Shown here piece after piece: positions 35,022 to 43,758 of a stretch of DNA of 54,705 bases (positions are counted from its first letter, which is position 1; the number at the start of each line of letters is the position of its first letter). The DNA lies in NCBI GenBank assembly GCA_003818205.1, contig RPRQ01000030.1:1-54705 (forward strand), in the 5' to 3' direction. This stretch comes from Bacteroidales bacterium. Lineage in GTDB: Bacteria > Bacteroidota > Bacteroidia > Bacteroidales > Tenuifilaceae. The position numbers and the translations under genes were made by a program. Under the pieces are notes generated by a model. It was not told the DNA's origin. It worked only from the letters and a program-made list of their open reading frames with translations, and did no database searches.

Positions 35022-38000
35022 ATGCTTTTTGATTACAAATATAAGTCGTTGGTCAAAATATTAATTGTAGTGGCACTACTATTATCATCACTTGTCGGTA
35101 GTAGCCAAACAGATACAGAATTCTGGTTTTCTGCACCTGAAGTGAATCGATATCACTCTGGCGGTAATGCAGAATACCCTGCTGCAGGATATGGTAATGT
35201 TGGTAGTCCTGTTTACCTTCATCTGACATCGTTTGATAAAGCAGCAAATATTACTATTTCCATGCCCGCGAATACTGCAAATTTCAATGGTGGTGTTCCA
35301 ATTTCTGTATCTCTCCCTGCTAATACAACCCAAAGAATTGATCTTTCTCCTTATGTTGGGGATGATATTGCTGGTATGACTGCTGCCAAATCGATGGAGA
35401 ATAGGCTCAAATGGACTACCTCTAACCTTGCAGGAGCAACCCCCTATATCAATAGAAACAATAAAGGTATTCTTGTCCAATCGGATAATAATATTACAGC
35501 TTATTATGAGATTGGAGTACTCTATAATATGGATTTAATCTCTTTGAAAGGGAGGAATGCTTTGGGTAAAAAGTTTTATGTGCCCTTTCAAACAACGCAT
35601 AATACAAGAAGTTACCCCTATAATTTTAGGCCCTATAGTTCAATTGATATTGTTGCTACAGAGAATAATACCAAAATTAGGATAACAACCCCTTATGCAA
35701 TTTGGGTAAGAGGAGTAGGTTCAAAAGCTGCTGGTACGCATACCATATGGTTAAATGCTGGTGAAACATCAATTATAACAGCCTATGAAGCTCATGCAGG
35801 GTTTGATTATCAAACTTCTTTCTCTAATGCACTAAGACTCGCAGGTTCATACGTTGAAGTTGATGAAGTTGATCCATTGAGTAGCGGTGGCTCTATCTCG
35901 GTAATATCCCATGATGACCTTGTTCGATCAAGTGTTACTCTTAACCCTGATTATGTGACAGATCAGCTAGTACCAATTGATCTTATTGGAGTTGATTATG
36001 CTGTTATTCAGGGAGTTGGTTTCTCAGCCGCAGATATTGAAGATCATATTTTTGTGGTAGGGACACAAGCTGCAACTACTTTTACGGTGAAAACGGGACC
36101 AGCAGCAACTACCACTATTTATAATGTAGGTGCTGGAGGATCGGTTACTGTACCTTTAACCGATAATAATTGGAAGGTCGCAACGATAAAATCCAATAAA
36201 CCGGTTTATACTTATCATATGTCTGGGGTTGGACACCAGAGAGCTGGTGCGCTAATTCCTACCATTTCAAACTGTACTGGTTCAGGAAAAGTTGCTTTCA
36301 ATAGAACCAGAGGAGGAAGCTATGCTTTTTATTTGAATATTTTAGTTTGGAATACGGCAATTGGAGACTTCCGATTATTAAAAAATAATTTAGATGTAAG
36401 TACAGCTCCCGAATTAGCGGTTCTTAACACAATAAATAACCCTGCAAGTTTTAACAGTTTACCCGAAACGGGGATTCCTTATAGCAACTGGAGCTATGCA
36501 AGGATTGATGCTAGCCAGCTAACCCCAGGAGTTGCATATCTTCTTGTAAACGATGAAAATGTATTCCACTTAGGTGTTATTAATGGACATACCGATGATA
36601 ATGCCTTTTATGGTTATTTCTCAAATTTCAATCAATTTAAAGTTGATGGATCTGTAGGCCCTTCGGTTAACCCCCAAATTAAACTTTGCTACGGATCAAG
36701 CACACAGTTATCGGCTATAGGGGGAACAAAGTTTACTTGGTCGCCAATTACATTCTTAAACGATCCTAACATTTACAATCCCAAAGTTATATTTCCAACA
36801 GTTACTACAAAATATAAAGTACTTGCTTATGGTGCATGTAATTTAAAAGACTCTGCGTACGTTACGGTCAATGTATCATTACCTTTAACCCCATCGTTTA
36901 CCGCTGATACCCTTTATGGCTGTGGCGATTTACCTGTTAATTTTGAGAATACTTCCACCGGAAATCCAACTAAGCTTTATTGGTACTGGAAGGTAAAAGG
37001 AGCACCTAACCCAGGTACTTTATTTAAATCGAGTAACCTATTGGCTGTGCCTTTACCAGCAGATGCGCACAAGGCTAGTCATACATTCTCAAATACAACT
37101 TCGAGCCCTATTACCTATACTGTAAATCTTTTGGTTGAATCAACAAGCTGTAGTAAGGTTGATAGCGTCAATATTATTGTTTACCCAAAAGTTGCAGTTG
37201 CTCCTACGGTATCAGTGAACAATGGATGTCAACCATTGAATGTTCAATTTTTTGCTCATCCTACGGGATATACAGGAACAGCTTCTATAGATTGGGACTT
37301 CGGTGATAGTGGTTCATCATCATTAGAAAATCCATATCATACATATATAAATAATAATAGTGTATCCAATACCTTTACCTCTAAGGTAACACTAACCGAC
37401 CAATGGAATGTATGTTCTGCAAGTAGTAATATAAATGTTACAGTTCAGCCTTTTATAAAAGCAAGTTTTGTTGTTAATGAAGTTGAGGGTTGCTCTCCAT
37501 TTACCATTAATATAGTAAACGATAGCCGTGGGGGAATTAGCCAGTGGTTCTGGGATAGGGACGGAGATGGTTTCGATGATTTTACTGGTTCTGGGAGTGG
37601 TCCTTTAACGCTTACAAATCCAACCACCACGAACACCCCATTAAATGTTCCTATACGATTAAGGGTTACCAATGCTTGGGGCTGTTCCGATGCTATTACC
37701 CGCACCATTAAAGTGTTCCCTCAGGCGGTGATCAATACATATAACTTAGATAATCATGGGAATGCCCAGGGTTGCTCACCCCTAAATATGGATTTTGCTG
37801 CTACTACTACTAATGCTACAATTTTCCATTGGCTAATCGATGGTAATGCTTTTGATAATACGCTAACGGCAAACTATAACTTCGAAAATTTTGGGGCTGC
37901 TGATGTTGTAAAAACGGCAAGTTTTACCGCCAATAACGAGTTTGGCTGCTCAGTAACCCAAACCTCAAATATCACTATTCGACCATTCGTTGATGCACAA

Positions 38001-41000
38001 TTTACCGCCGATAAAGAGGTAGGATGCTCATCTTTACCCGTTAACTTTTTAAATGCCTCATCGTTAGGTTCGAGTTCATTCCAGTGGTATATTGATGGAG
38101 CATTGTTTGCATCTACAACGAATATACCTGCACAGCTATTTAATAACCCAACGGTTACCAATATACCTAGGATTATCCCAGTAAGGCTAGTTGCAAGTAA
38201 TCTTGCAGGCTGTACCGACGATTTAACTAAGAATATTGTGGTTAACCCACAATCAACGTCCAGCTTCACATATACTGATGCAGGGAATTTGAACCATTGC
38301 TCACCATTCTCAACTACATTTGATACAACTGGTCTGGTAACTAATGCCGACAGCTATCAGTGGGAGTTTGGAACTTATGGAGCGTCGAATCTGGTGAACC
38401 CAGCGTTTAACTTTACCAATGATGGGACAGCAGATGTAACTGTTCCCGTAACGCTTACAACCAATAATAGCTTTGGATGCCCTGCTGTATCCACACAGAA
38501 TATAATAGTTCGACCAGGGGTTAAGGCGCTATTCAGCCTCGATAAAACGGCTGGTTGTCCTCCTTACAATGCAACAGTTTCAGCTACAATGTCGGCGGCA
38601 ATAGCCAATTATACCTGGGATTTTGATGGGGTTCCCTACACTGGACCGAACCAAATTTTTGCAAACCCATCGAATTTAACAGGGCTTGATGATACGAAGA
38701 ATATCACATTAACTGTTAGTAACGGCTTCTGCTCCGATGCCACAACCAAATCGATTGTAGTTTATCCTCAGGTTGATGCTCAATACACTGCCTCAATATT
38801 ATCTGGCTGTAGCCCGCTAACTGTTAATTTTGCAAGCCAATCGGAGCTATACGGAACGCATGCTCCCATTTCCAATATTGTTTGGGATTTCAAGGATAAC
38901 TCAACGGCAATAACTACACCAATTACGCATACATTTGTTAACCCTGATCATACAACGCCACAAGTATTCAATGTAACATTAACAGCAACAAGCGATAAGG
39001 GATGTGTTGAGACTGAAACCGTTCCGATTACTGTAAATCCTAATGTAAATGCAGCATTTAACTCGATGGTAATACAACCTTGTACACCCGTTAGGATAAA
39101 CGTAAAGGATGTTTCATTCGCTGGACCAACCATTTCTACATTTACTTGGTCGTATCCTGGTGGAGTACTACTTCCTCCAGAGGATAAGGATTTTGATATC
39201 GATTTTGACAATATAGATCCTTTAAACCCGGTTAACAGAACCATTACGCTAGCAATTAGCAATACTTACGGCTGTACAAGCAGTAAATCGCAAACCTTTA
39301 CCATCGATCCAAAAGTATCGGCTGTATTAACCCTTACCGCACCGGTTGATGGTGGGGGCACTCCCATTGATAGGCTATGCGCTCCTGCAAAGTTTACTTT
39401 TAGCAATAATTCAACAGGAGTTGATTTAACCTATACATGGGACTTCAAGGATGGTGTTACACAAACCACAAATACAAAAGATCCGTTTGTTCATACATTT
39501 GAGAATAGAACTGCTGCAACAAAACAGTTTGATGTTCAGCTGACAGCGGTTAACCTGAAGGGTTGTACGAGCAGCTCAACTCGTTCTGTTTGGGCTTACC
39601 CAGAAGTTGATGCTAAATTCTCAATGACTAGGGATAGTTCATGTACGCCTTTCTATATTAAGCTCAAGGATGAGTCGCTTAACGGGACTCAGTGGAGCTG
39701 GGATTTTGGACATACAATACTGGGCATTCCGCAAACCAGAACCTCCATTGTTTCAGGTGAAACATTTACTAAACTAATTGATAATGAGACTGTAGCAGAC
39801 CAAATAAAGAACTATAGAATTAAACTCACACTAGATGATCTGGGAACCGGCTGTAGAGATACAATCTCTCAGCTGCTTGAGGTTTATCCAAGGGTGATTT
39901 CTAATTTCACTTTAAGCCCAATAAGCGGTTGCAGCCCAACAACTGTAACATTCACCAATAATTCTACAGGTCTTGGAAGTTATTTGTGGGAATTAGATAA
40001 TGGATTATCGTTCAATCAAGCGGTTCCTGATCCTTTAAGCATTTCGAACGCATCAACCGTAAACGAGAAAATAATTAGAGTTAAGCTGACGGCTACCAAC
40101 CCTTTAAGCTGTAAATCGGTATCTAACAAATCGGTAACCATCGCACCTGATGTGATTGCATCCTATACCTCATCAATACTTGAGGGTTGCGATCCTTTCA
40201 CAGCAAACTTTACTAACCTAGCACCATCAATTTCCTATAACTATGAGTGGACGGTGAACGGTGCTGTAGAGTCAATTTTACAAGATTATTCTCGGGTATT
40301 TACAAACCTATCAAATCCTCCAGTAATAAATACTTATAATGTACAACTCAAATCTGCATATAAGAATAATGCAGCTTGTTTTAAAACCGCAAGTCGAATT
40401 ATTACAGTAAACCCACGTGTTTATCCTAATTTCAACTTTACAAATTCAGATGATTGTCATCCTTTAACCACTGACATTAATAATAGCACACTATCGTATA
40501 ATAACTCTGCAACTTATACATGGAATTTAGGTAATGGAACTTTTTCTACCCTAGCAAGTCTGACCGATCAATTGTATAAGAATAATTCAGCCACTAAGGA
40601 CACAACCTATAGCATTAAGCTAGTTGCCCGTTCGGTTCATCAGTGCGTTGACTCCATTTCAAAAACGGTTACGGTTCACCCTCGGCCAATTGCTTCGTAT
40701 ATAATGAATAACGAAAGTGTTTTTTGCTCACCATTCCCCATTGAATTGCACAATCATTCAAATGGACAGGAGCCACTTAGCTATTCCTTCGATTTAGGTG
40801 ATGGGACAATTATTAATACCCTTAATAAGAGTCAGATAATACATCATACTTATCGTAATTTCACAAGCGATAATAAGGATTATAACATTACCCTTACAAC
40901 CACAACTTCACATGGTTGTCAAAACAGTACATCCCAAACTGTTTACGCTTACCCCGAGGTAACAGCAAGGTTTTCGATCCCACAGAGCGCAGATTGTAGT

Positions 41001-42284
41001 CCCTTTACTGTAGTGTTTAATAATACAACCGATAATGGATACTTCTATGTTTGGAATTTTAAGGATGGAACAAACTCAAATTTGATGTCCCCAAGCCACA
41101 GATTTGTGAACATAACCGAGAATGATAAGATTTTTGATGTTCATTTAAGATCTATCTCAGCTTACGACTGTGAGGACGATACAATTATTCCCGTTACTGT
41201 GTATGCCACACCGGTGGCTAACTTCTCGGTTAACCCTCCGTTAAAGATTTTCCCCGATGCCACCTTTAATTTCCATAACCAATCGTTCCCTGCTGCTGAT
41301 GCTTGGTCATACAATTGGAATTTTGGCGATGGTTACACATCAACCCTAAAGGAAGCCGGAAATCATACCTATACTCAGTGGGCTCCAAATAGTAACGATA
41401 ATATATATACAGCTACATTAAAGGTTGATGCGCCCCATTGCTCTAGCACTACCTCGAACATTTTAAGGTTATTGCCTACGGTGCCAGTACCATTCTTCGA
41501 TGCTAATATTTACCAATCATGTTCACCCCTAGAGGTTCACTTCGTCAACGCTTCGATGTATGGTAGGAACTATGTTTGGGATTTTGGCGATGGTACTACA
41601 TCAGGCGAAACGGAGCCTGTACACATCTTTACTGAACCTGGTTACTATGTTGTTAAGCTTCAGGTTCAAGGTGATGGAGGAACCTCGTTCTACTATAAAA
41701 CCTTTAGGGTTTATCAAAACCCAATTGCTAGCTTTGCTGTTTACCCTAATCGGGTGATGCTTCCAAATGCTGAGGTTCATGTCTATAATCTTACTAAGTA
41801 CGCGCATAGGTATGACTGGGAACTTGATGGAGTATTTTTTTCCAACGATAAAGATCCTGTTATTAAATTTGACCAGCTTGGTGAATATCAAATAGGATTA
41901 AGAGCCTTTTCTCACGATACGCTTGGCGGATGTCAGGATTACACCTCGGTATCCCCTGCTGTATGGGTAGAGGGAGAGGGCATGATTAAGTTCCCCGATG
42001 CATTTATACCTAGCAAAGGTGGTTCTAATGGCGGAGTTTACGATGATATTGATTACAAGAATGAGGTATTCCACCCAATCCATTACGGTGTTGTAGAATA
42101 TAAGCTGATGATATTTAACCGTTGGGGTGAGCAGATATTCCAATCGGATGATATCAAAAAGGGTTGGGATGGATATTTTAAAAGCAAACTATGCGATCAG
42201 GGCGTCTATATCTGGAGGGCTATTGGTAAATACACCAATGGAAGATCGTTCGACAAAAAGGGTAACGTAACCTTACTGAGATAG
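35022..42284 (+). CDS. Giant PKD-repeat surface protein with gliding-motility-type (type B) sorting domain
   Basis: 2420 aa. A signal peptide (cleavage near GSSQ, ~28) is followed by an IgGFc-binding-like N-terminal region (~35-540; TEFWFSAPE, GSPVYLHLTS, GKKFYVPFQ). About 18 PKD-type repeats come next. Seventeen open with a Cys-x-P/Cys-x-x-L core such as GCSPLTVNF or GCSPFTINI, and several contain WDFGDG or WNFGDG. The last ~90 residues are the gliding motility-associated type B C-terminal domain (FPDAFIPS, YKLMIFNRWGEQIFQSDDIKKGWDG, QGVYIWRAIGKY). Export by the type IX system is expected, with the PorP/SprF-family protein encoded 333 nt downstream as its dedicated partner. Probable adhesin. 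Confidence 0.92.
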   Translation: MLFDYKYKSLVKILIVVALLLSSLVGSSQTDTEFWFSAPEVNRYHSGGNAEYPAAGYGNVGSPVYLHLTSFDKAANITISMPANTANFNGGVPISVSLPANTTQRIDLSPYVGDDIAGMTAAKSMENRLKWTTSNLAGATPYINRNNKGILVQSDNNITAYYEIGVLYNMDLISLKGRNALGKKFYVPFQTTHNTRSYPYNFRPYSSIDIVATENNTKIRITTPYAIWVRGVGSKAAGTHTIWLNAGETSIITAYEAHAGFDYQTSFSNALRLAGSYVEVDEVDPLSSGGSISVISHDDLVRSSVTLNPDYVTDQLVPIDLIGVDYAVIQGVGFSAADIEDHIFVVGTQAATTFTVKTGPAATTTIYNVGAGGSVTVPLTDNNWKVATIKSNKPVYTYHMSGVGHQRAGALIPTISNCTGSGKVAFNRTRGGSYAFYLNILVWNTAIGDFRLLKNNLDVSTAPELAVLNTINNPASFNSLPETGIPYSNWSYARIDASQLTPGVAYLLVNDENVFHLGVINGHTDDNAFYGYFSNFNQFKVDGSVGPSVNPQIKLCYGSSTQLSAIGGTKFTWSPITFLNDPNIYNPKVIFPTVTTKYKVLAYGACNLKDSAYVTVNVSLPLTPSFTADTLYGCGDLPVNFENTSTGNPTKLYWYWKVKGAPNPGTLFKSSNLLAVPLPADAHKASHTFSNTTSSPITYTVNLLVESTSCSKVDSVNIIVYPKVAVAPTVSVNNGCQPLNVQFFAHPTGYTGTASIDWDFGDSGSSSLENPYHTYINNNSVSNTFTSKVTLTDQWNVCSASSNINVTVQPFIKASFVVNEVEGCSPFTINIVNDSRGGISQWFWDRDGDGFDDFTGSGSGPLTLTNPTTTNTPLNVPIRLRVTNAWGCSDAITRTIKVFPQAVINTYNLDNHGNAQGCSPLNMDFAATTTNATIFHWLIDGNAFDNTLTANYNFENFGAADVVKTASFTANNEFGCSVTQTSNITIRPFVDAQFTADKEVGCSSLPVNFLNASSLGSSSFQWYIDGALFASTTNIPAQLFNNPTVTNIPRIIPVRLVASNLAGCTDDLTKNIVVNPQSTSSFTYTDAGNLNHCSPFSTTFDTTGLVTNADSYQWEFGTYGASNLVNPAFNFTNDGTADVTVPVTLTTNNSFGCPAVSTQNIIVRPGVKALFSLDKTAGCPPYNATVSATMSAAIANYTWDFDGVPYTGPNQIFANPSNLTGLDDTKNITLTVSNGFCSDATTKSIVVYPQVDAQYTASILSGCSPLTVNFASQSELYGTHAPISNIVWDFKDNSTAITTPITHTFVNPDHTTPQVFNVTLTATSDKGCVETETVPITVNPNVNAAFNSMVIQPCTPVRINVKDVSFAGPTISTFTWSYPGGVLLPPEDKDFDIDFDNIDPLNPVNRTITLAISNTYGCTSSKSQTFTIDPKVSAVLTLTAPVDGGGTPIDRLCAPAKFTFSNNSTGVDLTYTWDFKDGVTQTTNTKDPFVHTFENRTAATKQFDVQLTAVNLKGCTSSSTRSVWAYPEVDAKFSMTRDSSCTPFYIKLKDESLNGTQWSWDFGHTILGIPQTRTSIVSGETFTKLIDNETVADQIKNYRIKLTLDDLGTGCRDTISQLLEVYPRVISNFTLSPISGCSPTTVTFTNNSTGLGSYLWELDNGLSFNQAVPDPLSISNASTVNEKIIRVKLTATNPLSCKSVSNKSVTIAPDVIASYTSSILEGCDPFTANFTNLAPSISYNYEWTVNGAVESILQDYSRVFTNLSNPPVINTYNVQLKSAYKNNAACFKTASRIITVNPRVYPNFNFTNSDDCHPLTTDINNSTLSYNNSATYTWNLGNGTFSTLASLTDQLYKNNSATKDTTYSIKLVARSVHQCVDSISKTVTVHPRPIASYIMNNESVFCSPFPIELHNHSNGQEPLSYSFDLGDGTIINTLNKSQIIHHTYRNFTSDNKDYNITLTTTTSHGCQNSTSQTVYAYPEVTARFSIPQSADCSPFTVVFNNTTDNGYFYVWNFKDGTNSNLMSPSHRFVNITENDKIFDVHLRSISAYDCEDDTIIPVTVYATPVANFSVNPPLKIFPDATFNFHNQSFPAADAWSYNWNFGDGYTSTLKEAGNHTYTQWAPNSNDNIYTATLKVDAPHCSSTTSNILRLLPTVPVPFFDANIYQSCSPLEVHFVNASMYGRNYVWDFGDGTTSGETEPVHIFTEPGYYVVKLQVQGDGGTSFYYKTFRVYQNPIASFAVYPNRVMLPNAEVHVYNLTKYAHRYDWELDGVFFSNDKDPVIKFDQLGEYQIGLRAFSHDTLGGCQDYTSVSPAVWVEGEGMIKFPDAFIPSKGGSNGGVYDDIDYKNEVFHPIHYGVVEYKLMIFNRWGEQIFQSDDIKKGWDGYFKSKLCDQGVYIWRAIGKYTNGRSFDKKGNVTLLR

Positions 42285-42379
42285 GCCACTGGCTGTTTTT
42301 AGAAAAGAAATATGAAAAGTGGAATTGTGATTTTTGGAACTATTCAGCATTAGACGAAATAAAAACAAAAACCACGGAT

Positions 42380-42405
42380 CTGCCCACCGAGCTTAGGCAG
42401 GCAGG
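42380..42405. repeat. Hairpin repeat, variant copy 6
   Basis: ctgcccaccg...ggcaggcagg with a longer centre (agctta). It lies between accacggat and gaatatagagagacacagag, the halves of a dispersed repeat. Confidence 0.6.
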
Positions 42406-42540
42406 GAATATAGAGAGACACAGAGATGATTACTCAAAAATATATATTGGTATTGTATGCCATAAACCAGTTTACCAGGTTGTTTCAAGGCTATTTTTCT
42501 GTGACTGATGAAACAATTATTGAAAGGAAACTCTGGGATC

Positions 42541-42567
42541 CCCGCCTGCCAAGGTTCGGCGGGCAGG
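42541..42567. repeat. Hairpin repeat, variant copy 7
   Basis: cccgcctgcc and ggcgggcagg around aaggttc. The right flank is tcgtgtctctgtggtgag, the same repeat as at copy 6 but in the opposite orientation. Confidence 0.6.
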
Positions 42568-42617
42568 TTCGTGTCTCTGTGGTGAGTAATTACTGATTTT
42601 TTAATTATGTTATTGAA

Positions 42618-43589
42618 GTGAAAAGAATCTTAATCTTTTTTATACTTATTTTTTTTGGTCTTTCATCTAAAGCTCAAGATCCAAACTTCACACAATTCTA
42701 TTCGAGCCCTCTATTCCTTGGACCATCATTTGCTGGAGGGATTGCTGGGCATAGGGCTGTGGGTAACTATCGGAATCAGTGGTTAGGCATAAAGGATGCC
42801 TATCAAACCATCAGCTTGTCGTACGATCATAATTTTATTAACTTCCATAGCGGGTTGGGATTTAGCATTATTCGCGATCAAGCTGGTACCGGGAAGCTAG
42901 GGAATACACGGGCTGGTATATTGTACTCCTACGATTTTACCCCTGTTTCCGATTGGCATATCCGACCAGGTTTAGGGTTCTACGTGCTACAAACATCCAT
43001 CGATTTTTCGAAGCTAACCTTTGGCGATCAGCTTACCTCCGAATCTCCTTCATCCGTTGTACCCCCAGGGAATAGGTCCACTAACGATATTGATGTTGCA
43101 TCATCAATATTAGCCTATTCCGATAATATTTGGATTGGGTTTTCGTGGGATCACATGCTTCAGCCAACTACATCATTCTATAACGATCAATCCCGTTTAC
43201 CCTATAAATTTTCGGTATATGGTGGAATCCGAAAGGTAATTCGTGGTTTTATTGTAAGCAAAATTGAAGAGAGCATTACCGGAGCGTTCTACTATAGATC
43301 TCAGGGGGGGTACCAACAGGTCGATGTTGGCGTGTATTGGTTTCGATTCCCCATCAGCTTCGGGGTTTGGTACAGAGGAATTCCTTTAGTAAAACCCTAT
43401 CAGAAGTATGACGCCCTAGCCTTTATGGTGGGCTATAAGTATCAGCAGTATAGTATTGCCTATAGCTACGATTTTACCATATCGCGCCTTGGTTTTAACT
43501 CTGGCGGCTCGCATGAAATTTCGCTTATCTATGAGTTTAAGGTTAAAACCCGTAAGCGCTATAAACCTATTCCTTGTCCTACCTTTTAG
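42618..43589 (+). CDS. PorP/SprF family type IX secretion outer-membrane protein
   Basis: 323 aa with a signal peptide (cleavage after SSKAQ, ~19) followed by DPNFTQFYSSPLFLGPSFAG, the hallmark N-terminus of PorP/SprF proteins. The rest alternates in beta-strand fashion (SYDHNFINFHSGLGFSII, YSYDFTPVSDWHIRPGLGFYVL), consistent with a 14-stranded outer-membrane barrel. GTG at 42618 is the start, since the nearest upstream ATG frame stops at once. PorP/SprF-like genes typically follow genes for type B cargo and help present it on the surface. That is the arrangement with the PKD giant here. Confidence 0.93.
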   Translation: MKRILIFFILIFFGLSSKAQDPNFTQFYSSPLFLGPSFAGGIAGHRAVGNYRNQWLGIKDAYQTISLSYDHNFINFHSGLGFSIIRDQAGTGKLGNTRAGILYSYDFTPVSDWHIRPGLGFYVLQTSIDFSKLTFGDQLTSESPSSVVPPGNRSTNDIDVASSILAYSDNIWIGFSWDHMLQPTTSFYNDQSRLPYKFSVYGGIRKVIRGFIVSKIEESITGAFYYRSQGGYQQVDVGVYWFRFPISFGVWYRGIPLVKPYQKYDALAFMVGYKYQQYSIAYSYDFTISRLGFNSGGSHEISLIYEFKVKTRKRYKPIPCPTF

Positions 43590-43605
43590 TTTCCATTCTT
43601 GCATT

Positions 43606-43632
43606 TATGCTGAATATGTATGAATCAGCATA
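43606..43632 (+). terminator. Possible terminator after the PorP/SprF-like gene
   Basis: tatgctga/tcagcata, an 8-bp stem with an 11-nt loop, 17 nt past the stop codon. The following T-run is weak (aaatcttta). Confidence 0.3.
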
Positions 43633-43672
43633 AAATCTTTAATAGCCCTTTTGAACTCAACTTAATTGGTCA

Positions 43673-43689
43673 TTTACCAAATTGGTAAA
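43673..43689. promoter_or_regulatory. Palindrome upstream of the E1 gene, candidate operator
   Basis: tttaccaa a ttggtaaa: a 17-nt perfect palindrome with one central base, 70 nt before the E1 start codon. The size and position suit a dimeric repressor site. The regulator is not identifiable. Confidence 0.3.
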
Positions 43690-43758
43690 ACTTTTGTGTT
43701 CAATTATTGTTTTATTCATGGAAACATGAAGTATTCAATACGCTAATAATTCATTTCA

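Larger units (their letters stand above)
42285..42617. other. Repeat-rich gap between the PKD giant and porP/sprF-like gene
   Basis: 333 nt with no gene. It carries two variant CCTGCC/GGCAGG hairpins in a roughly mirrored arrangement: aaaaccacggat before the first and tgtctctgtggtgag after the second, with agagacacagag between. Confidence 0.65.

Noticed and set aside
36901-41640. Tandem DNA repeats or a CRISPR-like array within the 2420-aa gene
   Set aside because: The periodicity is at protein level (PKD domains) with diverged DNA; it is ordinary repeat-protein coding sequence.
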